From the NCBI GenBank assembly GCA_038209965.1, contig JBBQXF010000107.1, positions 1-16,094 of the forward strand: a stretch of 16,094 nucleotides of DNA, read 5' to 3'. Position numbers and translations under genes: made by a program. Numbering within the stretch: the first letter of the stretch is position 1; the number at the start of each line of letters is the position of its first letter. The notes beneath the pieces were generated by a model. It worked only from the letters and a program-made list of their open reading frames with translations, had not been told where the DNA came from and did no database searches. Below are positions 6,513 to 12,618 of the stretch, piece after piece. The DNA is from JALONO01 sp038209965 (GTDB lineage: Bacteria; Bacteroidota; Bacteroidia; Cytophagales; Thermoflexibacteraceae).

Positions 6513-6621
6513 TTTTGCGTCCTTTTACCGAAGGGATTTTGTACTTTGCAAAGTAGCTCACCGCAGGCTTGCATACCCTCGATATAGAGCCTCCTAAGGG
6601 GTTTTTAGACGGACTGCCGTT

Positions 6622-6828
6622 TTGCAGCTACAAGAAGGGCGGGACTTTTACCACAAAACTTAATTTGAAAACTAAACTCCCATTAACCACTAAACTGTCT
6701 TTGGAACACAAAACCTTGTTCACCAACCCAAATTTTGTTCTGACCGCGATCCTCAATTTATAATCCCATTTAATTAGCTTGCACATAGTTTGGCCAACAA
6801 CCTTCTTAACGCGTAACCTATCTCCTCT
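6622..6828. other. Flank of IS remnant copy 2, with repeat modules shared with 5569-5711
   Basis: No gene is supported here. The stretch shares words with the flank of copy 1 in a different order: GCAG[C/T]TACAAGAAG, ACCACAAAACTT[A/G]AT, CATTAACCACTAAACTGTCT and TTGGAACAC. This looks like rearranged copies of the same family of repeats, which I compare to halves of attC sites. The frame 6569-6763 that crosses it (TTG start, with a Lys/Thr/Leu-rich low-complexity tail) is probably not a gene. Confidence 0.45.
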
Positions 6829-7941
6829 ATGCGCCCTATTACAACGCCGACACTTTTGTTGGATACGACCAAGTGTCGACAAAACATCCAACTTCTGGTC
6901 GACAAGGCCCGCGAACACCAGCTCATTCCCCGCCCCCACTTCAAGGCCCACCAGTCAGCCGAGATCGGGCAGTGGTTCCGGCAAGCTGGGGTAGACCGGA
7001 TTGCGGTTTCCTCGGTAGGCATGGCGTGCTATTTTGCTGGGGCGGGCTGGCGCGACATTTTGATTGCGGCCCCGGTCAATATTTTGGAGATCGCCCGGAT
7101 TAACCAGCTGGCCGTCGACATCACCCTGGGGCTGGTGGTCACCATGCCCGGCACTGCTGAGTTCTTGGCCCAGCACTTGGCCCAGCCGGTCCAAGTCTGG
7201 ATCGAGGTAGAAGCTGGCTACCGCCAAATGGGGGTCGATGCCAACGATCTGGCCCCGATCAAACGGTTGGTCGCCCTCGTGCAAGAATCCACCAAAATGC
7301 AATTTGCCGGTTTTTATGCCCACGCTGGCCACACGCCACCCCACCGAAACCCGCACGTGATCAATACTGCCCTTGTTTTGGCCAGACAAGCGTTGGCCAA
7401 GCTTCGCGACCAGTACGTGACCGATTTACCCGAACTTCAAATCTGTTTTGGTGATACCCCGACCGCAATTTTAGCGGATGATTTTTCGGGCATCGATGAG
7501 CTCAGCGCGGGCAGTTTGGTGTTTTATGACCTCACCCAATATTTTATCGGATCGTGCCAACTTGAGCAAATTGCTTTGGCGCTGGCCTGCCCAGTAGTGG
7601 CCAAAAATACCGCCCACCGTGAAATATTGGTCTGCGGCGGGGCCATCCACCTGTCCAAGGAGTACATCGAGCTGAGCGAAATCCCTTTTTATGGTTATGT
7701 GGTAAATTTTACCGATCAAGGTTGGACTTTGCCCGTGGTGGACACTTATGTCAAGGCGCTTTCCCAAGAACACGCCACCATCAAGGCCAGCGAGGCTTTC
7801 TTCGCCGAAATCCAAGTGGGTGATTTGCTGGGGATTTTGCCAGTGCGGGCCAGCTTGACCGCCAGTGCCATGAAACAGTATCTTACCTTGGGAGGCGAAT
7901 GGATTGCCATGATGGGACAAGAAAACCCGCTTTTGCCCTAG
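6829..7941 (+). CDS. D-threonine aldolase / D-serine dehydratase-like PLP protein
   Basis: The 370-residue product is a fold-type III PLP protein: an alanine racemase-like N-terminal barrel with the PLP lysine in RPHFKAHQS (K39) followed by AVSSVGMACYFAGAG, then EVEAGYRQMGV, FYAHAGHT and a late ELSAGSLVFYDLTQY. A C-terminal beta domain of the D-serine dehydratase type follows. Family enzymes split D-threonine or D-3-hydroxy amino acids, or dehydrate D-serine, with a metal held by a C-terminal His-x-Cys. Here that place (GDLLGILPVRASLTASAMKQY) reads R340-A-S342 and not His-x-Cys, so metal binding and classic activity are doubtful. The start is the ATG at 6829. Its stop overlaps the convergent mlaE stop by 4 bases. 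Confidence 0.82.
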   Translation: MRPITTPTLLLDTTKCRQNIQLLVDKAREHQLIPRPHFKAHQSAEIGQWFRQAGVDRIAVSSVGMACYFAGAGWRDILIAAPVNILEIARINQLAVDITLGLVVTMPGTAEFLAQHLAQPVQVWIEVEAGYRQMGVDANDLAPIKRLVALVQESTKMQFAGFYAHAGHTPPHRNPHVINTALVLARQALAKLRDQYVTDLPELQICFGDTPTAILADDFSGIDELSAGSLVFYDLTQYFIGSCQLEQIALALACPVVAKNTAHREILVCGGAIHLSKEYIELSEIPFYGYVVNFTDQGWTLPVVDTYVKALSQEHATIKASEAFFAEIQVGDLLGILPVRASLTASAMKQYLTLGGEWIAMMGQENPLLP

Positions 7942-8666
7942 AGCAACAAAGCCGCCAGCAGGTAATCGGCCAACAACAGGGCGATGCAACTATTAGTGAC
8001 CGCCTGGGTGCTGGCCACTCCCACCTCCAATGCCCCACCTGATGTGTGATACCCTTTGTAGGAAGAGATAGTGGTGATCAGGAATGCAAATACCACCGAT
8101 TTAATCAGTGCAAATAACACGTTAAACTGGATAAAATCGGCCCGGACCCCGTAAACGTATTCTTCTGGGGTGAGCAGGCCAGCCATAGTACCAGCAAAAT
8201 AACCACCCATAATCGACAGGAAAGCGGCCAAAATTACCAACAATGGGTACATCGTCACCCCGGCGAGTACCTTGGGCAACACCAGAAAAGAGGTTGAATT
8301 GATCCCCATCACTTCCAGCGCATCCACCTGTTCGGTGATTCGCATCGTGCCCAGTTGCCCAGCAATGTTGGAACCTACTTTCCCCGCAAAAACAATGGCC
8401 GTCACGGTGGGGGCCAGTTCGAGGATCGTCGAATCGCGCACAATCACACTAATGATGTAGTTCGGAATCAGCGGGCTGACCAGATTGTAGGCAGTTTGAA
8501 CGGTAGTAACCGCCCCGATGAAAGTGGAAGTGATGACCACAATGGTGAGCGAGTCAATCCCGATGGACAAGCATTCGTCAAAATAGAGCCGCCAATAGAT
8601 TTTAAACGGTTCCCGGTTGGTAACCATCCTGGAAAGGAAAATCATGTATGCGCCAAGGCTTCTCAT
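7938..8666 (-). CDS. mlaE: MlaE-type ABC transporter permease (lipid asymmetry)
   Basis: Integral inner-membrane permease of the Mla system, which moves phospholipids between inner and outer membrane. The 242-residue product matches the family in length and sequence: TSTFIGAVTTVQTAYNL near the N-terminus, the signature ELAPTVTAIVFAGKVGSNIA, then GTMRITEQVDALEVMG (about 105-120) and several hydrophobic membrane segments to the end. No ATPase (MlaF) or MCE protein (MlaD) gene lies within the window, though these are normally next to the permease; they may lie elsewhere. The gene begins 51 bases after the mrdA stop on the same strand, so it is probably co-transcribed with it. Its TAG overlaps the stop of the convergent D-threonine aldolase-like gene. 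Confidence 0.9.
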   Translation of the reverse strand: MRSLGAYMIFLSRMVTNREPFKIYWRLYFDECLSIGIDSLTIVVITSTFIGAVTTVQTAYNLVSPLIPNYIISVIVRDSTILELAPTVTAIVFAGKVGSNIAGQLGTMRITEQVDALEVMGINSTSFLVLPKVLAGVTMYPLLVILAAFLSIMGGYFAGTMAGLLTPEEYVYGVRADFIQFNVLFALIKSVVFAFLITTISSYKGYHTSGGALEVGVASTQAVTNSCIALLLADYLLAALLL

Positions 8667-8717
8667 GGTACAATATTACACACTTGGCTGGAGAGAAAGA
8701 AACCCAAGGACAAATTG

Positions 8718-10766
8718 CTAGCGGTTATTTCGGGGTGGTTTTGGATCTTGGTTGATCTGATCCAGTGGGTTGGAGGGGCCAGTGGCCAGTCCAGTGCCAG
8801 TTTTGGCGGAAGAGGTCGCGACGGTCAAGCCGGGTTTTTTCTGGGCCACCGGGCTTATTTGCCGGATCTGCGTCCGCAATTGGGCTATTTTGGCCTCCGC
8901 AATGGCTTTTTCCTTGCCTTCTTCGCCCTCCTTTTTCTCGCGTTTGGGGCGGGGAGTGCGGAAATCCCGATCCATGATTGTTTTCTCCAGCGCCGCACGT
9001 TTCACTTCCCCCTGCAAATATTTTTCCATCATTAAACTGGCAATTGGGGCCGCCCAAGTGCCCCCAAAACCTGCATTCTCCACATAGACCGCTATGGCAA
9101 TCTTGGGGTTTTGGCGCGGGGCAAAACCAATAAAAACCGAGTGGTCCTCCCCGTGCGGGTTTTGGGCCGTGCCCGTTTTGCCGCATACCTCAATGCCGGG
9201 AATACCAGCCCGACGGCCCGTACCAGCCCGCACCACTCCCGCCATTCCATCTACAATGACTTCAAAAAACTCCCGCTTTACTCCAGTGGTGTGGCGTTGG
9301 CGGTATTTTTCGTCAATGGGCAAAAAATGACCATTGTGCTCCACTTGCTTGACAATGTGTGGCGTAATGTAATGCCCCCGGTTGGCCATAATCGCCGCCA
9401 AATTGGCCATTTGCAAAGGAACCACGCCCATTTCGCCCTGACCAATGCTCAATGAGTAGATGTTGCTGAATTTCCAACTGGTCGATTTGAATTTTTTGTC
9501 ATAATACTCAGGCGAAGGGATCCGCCCACCTTTTTCGTTGTAAATATCCGATCCCAATTTATGGCCCAGACCAAATTTGTGCATATAATCTTTCCACTTC
9601 TCCATGCCCACTCGAGCCGTTTCCATGGTGTATTGGGCATGGCCCTGAGCTATTATCTTATTGAACACCCGAAAATAGAACGGGTTGCACGAGTGCTGGA
9701 TGGAGCCGCGCACGTTCAAAGGCGACGGATGGCCGTGGCATTTGACCAAACTTTGGGTACAAGGGATGCGGGTTTCCACCGAGTCGATCACGCCTTCTTG
9801 TAGCCCAATGAGGGCCTGCACCAGCTTGATGATCGATCCGGGCGGGTAGGGAGACATCACGGTACGGTTGAACAACGGTTTTTGTTGGTCGTTGAGCAAT
9901 AGACTAATGTTTTGCGACACGTTTTTGGGATCCCCCGTCAACAGATCGGGATGGTAGGACGGGGCCGAAATCATGGCCAAGATTTCACCAGTGGCCGGCT
10001 CAATGGCCACGATGCTCCCCAGTTTATTGCCCATCAACAGTTCCCCGTATTGTTGCAGACCTAAATCGATGGAGGAAAGGAGGTTTTTGCCGATTTCGGG
10101 CACGGTATCGTAAAGCCCGTTGATGAAAGAACCTTTGACGTTCTGTTGTACATCTACATACACATAGCGCACGCCCCGGCGGCCCCGCAAGTCCCGCTCA
10201 TAGTTGGCTTCGATGCCCGAATAGCCTACAAGATCACCCATTTGGTAGTAGCCGGCGGTGTCTTTTTTGAACATCTTTTTATCAATCTCGCGCACATAAC
10301 CCAAGGCATTGGCCAAAGCCGACGTCCGATATTCCCGCATGGTATGGGCTTCGTAGGTCACGCCGGGGAACTCATCGAGCCGGTCTTGGATGAATGTGAA
10401 ACGGTGCTGGGGGATGTGCTTGAGCAATAGGGTGGGCTTTCGACGTTGGCCCCTTTCTTGCGATTTGGCCAATTTTTCCAATAATTCCTTTTTGCTGACC
10501 CCGAAATGTAGGCAAAAATCCAGCGTATCGGTAATCTTCAGGTACTTGGCAGTGATGTAAAAGTTGAATACCGGAGCGTTGCTCACCAAAATCGTGGTGT
10601 CACGCGCATAGATCATGCCGCGCACTGGTGGATCCACTATCCGCTTGCGCACGTTGCTAAATGCCTCGTTCTTGTAGTCAGGATTTAATACCTGCAGATA
10701 GAACAGATGGCCCGCAAAAACCATCCCTACCAAAATGGTAGCGACGTGAATAGTAATTTTTTTCAC
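8718..10766 (-). CDS. mrdA: Penicillin-binding protein 2 (transpeptidase for cell elongation)
   Basis: Class B PBP that cross-links peptidoglycan during side-wall growth, anchored in the inner membrane with its catalytic domain in the periplasm. The 682-residue product has a short cytoplasmic start and one membrane segment (about 4-25), the dimerisation domain (RIVDPPVRGMIYARD, REYRTSALANALGYVREID), and a transpeptidase domain with SxxK as S311-I-I-K314, SxN as S359-C-N361 and KTGT at 530-533. A tail of about 90 residues after residue 590 is rich in Lys, Glu and Pro and looks disordered. In many Bacteroidota this gene lies between mreCD and rodA; none of those is adjacent here. mlaE follows 51 bases downstream. 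A good Bacteroidota promoter lies upstream at 10839-10870. Confidence 0.95.
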   Translation of the reverse strand: MKKITIHVATILVGMVFAGHLFYLQVLNPDYKNEAFSNVRKRIVDPPVRGMIYARDTTILVSNAPVFNFYITAKYLKITDTLDFCLHFGVSKKELLEKLAKSQERGQRRKPTLLLKHIPQHRFTFIQDRLDEFPGVTYEAHTMREYRTSALANALGYVREIDKKMFKKDTAGYYQMGDLVGYSGIEANYERDLRGRRGVRYVYVDVQQNVKGSFINGLYDTVPEIGKNLLSSIDLGLQQYGELLMGNKLGSIVAIEPATGEILAMISAPSYHPDLLTGDPKNVSQNISLLLNDQQKPLFNRTVMSPYPPGSIIKLVQALIGLQEGVIDSVETRIPCTQSLVKCHGHPSPLNVRGSIQHSCNPFYFRVFNKIIAQGHAQYTMETARVGMEKWKDYMHKFGLGHKLGSDIYNEKGGRIPSPEYYDKKFKSTSWKFSNIYSLSIGQGEMGVVPLQMANLAAIMANRGHYITPHIVKQVEHNGHFLPIDEKYRQRHTTGVKREFFEVIVDGMAGVVRAGTGRRAGIPGIEVCGKTGTAQNPHGEDHSVFIGFAPRQNPKIAIAVYVENAGFGGTWAAPIASLMMEKYLQGEVKRAALEKTIMDRDFRTPRPKREKKEGEEGKEKAIAEAKIAQLRTQIRQISPVAQKKPGLTVATSSAKTGTGLATGPSNPLDQINQDPKPPRNNR

Positions 10767-10838
10767 AGAAGAGTGATAGTCGGTCGATAAACTTAATCAG
10801 CTATGTTAGTCTCAACAACGTATCGACTGGGACATTAT

Positions 10839-10870
10839 CAAAGTTATTCGAAATGGTACTTTGTGCCCAA
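10839..10870 (-). promoter_or_regulatory. Bacteroidota-type promoter of mrdA
   Basis: On the minus strand TTG (10870-10868) is followed after 21 bases by TAACTTTG (10846-10839), a full match to the -33 TTG / -7 TAnnTTTG pattern with normal spacing. Transcription would start near 10832 and give a leader of about 65 bases before the mrdA ATG at 10766. Confidence 0.55.
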
Positions 10871-10982
10871 TCTGGGTGTAAATTAGCGAACTAATTTAAA
10901 CTACCCAAAATATTTAACCAATGACTTTGGGGATGGGCGAGTTGCCGGTTGGCTTCCACTTGTCCCACCTTCCCCCCACAAC

Positions 10983-11687
10983 CTACTGGGGGTTCGTTGC
11001 CCAAACGGTCACATCGGTCACAAAACCCCGGTCGTTCATGGTCAACAGGGCCACGATGGTATGGGCAATCTCTTCGCTCTCTAACTTGGTGGAGTTGTGG
11101 GGCCTGGCCTCGCGCCCCGAATTGGCCACAAAATCGGTTTGTACCTCGCTCGGGTTTACCAGCATCACACGGACGTTGTGCTTCCGCAACTCGCCCCGCC
11201 AGCATTCGGTCATGCCGCGCAGGGCAAACTTGCTGGCCACGTAGGCCGTGCCCATTGGAAAGCCGGTGTGGCCAGCAGTAGAGGCGACATTGACAATGTT
11301 GCCGTATTGTTGGGCCACAAAATGCTTGGCGCATTCCCGGCCCATCATCATGGCCCCGGTGACGTTGGTGGCCAAAAGTGCATTGAATTGATCCGTTGGA
11401 GTATCGGTGAGCGGAGCAAAAAAGCCAAATGCAGCATTGTTGATCAATACATTTAGGCCACCAAACTCCGCGATTACTTGGGTCACTAGGTTGATCACGT
11501 CGGCCTCTTGGCTCACATCGGCCACTATGCCCAACGCCCCCAATTCGGTGGCGGCCCGCCGCACTTTATCCGCATTGCGCCCACAAATGGCCACTTGGGC
11601 CCCTTGGGCTATCAATTGCCGGGCGGTTTCGTAACCTATGCCCGAACTCCCCCCGGTAACCAGTACTTTGGCTGTGCTTAAGTTCAT
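10983..11687 (-). CDS. Short-chain dehydrogenase/reductase (SDR family)
   Basis: NAD(P)-dependent oxidoreductase of the classical SDR type, 234 residues. It has the cofactor motif TGGSSGIG (11-18), ICGRNADKVRR after the second strand (Arg at 37 suggests NADP preference), the NNAA motif (83-86), catalytic Ser136 (NVAST) and the Y149-x-x-x-K153 pair in YVASK. This is the core set for a FabG-like or sepiapterin-reductase-like enzyme, but the substrate cannot be read from the sequence. The gene begins only 12 bases after the hemolysin III stop on the same strand, so they are likely one transcript. The substrate-binding end after residue 185 is short, and the product ends at ATNPQ. Confidence 0.92.
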   Translation of the reverse strand: MNLSTAKVLVTGGSSGIGYETARQLIAQGAQVAICGRNADKVRRAATELGALGIVADVSQEADVINLVTQVIAEFGGLNVLINNAAFGFFAPLTDTPTDQFNALLATNVTGAMMMGRECAKHFVAQQYGNIVNVASTAGHTGFPMGTAYVASKFALRGMTECWRGELRKHNVRVMLVNPSEVQTDFVANSGREARPHNSTKLESEEIAHTIVALLTMNDRGFVTDVTVWATNPQ

Positions 11688-11699
11688 GATCGTTCCAAG

Positions 11700-12335
11700 T
11701 TATATAGTATAAAAAAAGACGGCAAAATAGTGGCAAATTCCTCCGGCGAGCACAAAAGAATGCCAAATGGCGTGGTGGTATTTCCACTTGCGCCAGAGGT
11801 AAAATATGACCCCCACCGAAAAAAACAACCCGCCAGCCACGATGAGCAGCAAGCCTGGAACTGGGATGGCATCCATCATCGGCTTTGCAATCAACACGGC
11901 CAGCCAGCCCATGCCCACATAGATGAACGTGGAGAGCAAGTTGAACCGGCCAGTGAAGAACAGCTTGAACAATGTGCCGGCCCCAGCAATAAACCAAACC
12001 AAGAGTAAGAGCAAATCGCCCCATGACCGTTCAATGGTCACCATGGCAAACGGGGTGTAAGTGCCCGCAATCATCAAGTAAATGCCGATGTGATCCATCA
12101 CGTGGAGGATCTGTTTGGCCGGTTCACGGTGGATTCCGTGATACAAGCTGGAGGCCGTAAACAAAAAAGTGATCGCGGTGCCATAGATCAAGAAGCTGAT
12201 GAACAAGCGGCTGTCATGTAACTGCACGGCCTTGACCATCAAAAATACCAGTCCTATTGCACTCAACACCGCCCCCAGACCGTGGGTCAGGGAATTGACC
12301 CGCTCCAAATGATAATAATCCCTGCTATTTTCCAT
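11700..12335 (-). CDS. Hemolysin III / PAQR family membrane protein
   Basis: Integral membrane protein with seven predicted helices over 211 residues. It carries the family signature: ERVNSLTHG at the start, FTASSLYHG (end of the second helix), then MDHIGIYLMIAGTYTPF and the C-terminal HAIWHSFVLAGGICHYFAV. The conserved His, Asp and His residues are the putative metal site seen in PAQR proteins. Function in bacteria is unsettled; a role in membrane lipid homeostasis has been proposed for the E. coli member, and the hemolysin name comes from a Bacillus protein. I chose the ATG at 12335; TTG and GTG codons a few residues upstream are less likely. It precedes the SDR gene by 12 bases. Confidence 0.93.
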   Translation of the reverse strand: MENSRDYYHLERVNSLTHGLGAVLSAIGLVFLMVKAVQLHDSRLFISFLIYGTAITFLFTASSLYHGIHREPAKQILHVMDHIGIYLMIAGTYTPFAMVTIERSWGDLLLLLVWFIAGAGTLFKLFFTGRFNLLSTFIYVGMGWLAVLIAKPMMDAIPVPGLLLIVAGGLFFSVGVIFYLWRKWKYHHAIWHSFVLAGGICHYFAVFFYTI

Positions 12336-12618
12336 AGAACTCACCAATCAAAAAATAAGATTAACGCGAAAGAACAATATTGATTTGTTATCTTGAAAAC
12401 TAAATACAGCCTTGAATTGTTAACAAATAGGCAAAACCACAGTTGAGGCCTACGAGTCCCCGCTCGGAGAAACTGCTCGTTTTGGATAATTTTTGGGGAT
12501 TTTATTTGTTGTTAAATATTGGCTATATTGCAACCCTAATCGGTGTTTTCCTGTATATAGTAACAATAACAGTGCAATGTTTTACTGGTAAACTTCATAA
12601 GCTTAACATAAACGCAAA
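12336..12618. other. Divergent intergenic region between hemolysin III and the Met-rich protein
   Basis: About 280 bases between divergently read genes, with no gene seen. It must hold promoters in both directions. A TATATTG box lies at 12524-12530. A short GC-rich stretch near 12449-12480 (ACGAG ... CTCGT, 5-bp stem) is unexplained. Confidence 0.5.
12505..12530 (+). promoter_or_regulatory. Candidate promoter of the Met-rich protein gene
   Basis: TATATTG at 12524-12530 is one change from the TAnnTTTG element; a TTTG lies at 12505-12508, but the spacing of 15 is shorter than the usual 19-21. The same TATATTGCA word occurs upstream of the OmpP1-type gene (15704-15712). Confidence 0.25.

Larger units (their letters stand above)
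6298..6621. mobile_element. IS remnant, copy 2 (IS1182-like ends and transposase start)
   Basis: A 324-bp near-duplicate of the element at 5247-5568 in the same orientation. Terminal inverted repeats are at 6298-6317 and 6602-6621 (TTTTTAGACGGACTGCCGTT), with one mismatch. The plus-strand frame from 6369 is longer and better preserved than in copy 1 and reads MKFILGKNRAIHSLAEP, then LEELVSPGNVVRRMDFFVES and LDLAPLGFDD before TGA at 6510-6512. The rest of the transposase is deleted. Similarity between the two copies extends about 20 bases past the right terminal repeat (to TACAAGAAG), which I take as shared flanking sequence and not element. Confidence 0.7.

Noticed and set aside
6569..6763. 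Plus-strand 64-residue frame after IS copy 2
   Set aside because: TTG start inside the IS end, low-complexity Lys/Thr/Leu tail and no equivalent intact frame at copy 1.
8355..9087. Plus-strand frames opposite mlaE and the end of mrdA
   Set aside because: Antisense shadows over well-conserved genes, with no start context or family content.
10967..10990. CCCCCA/TGGGGG stem around the SDR stop codon as a terminator
   Set aside because: It overlaps the stop codon and has no T-run on either strand.
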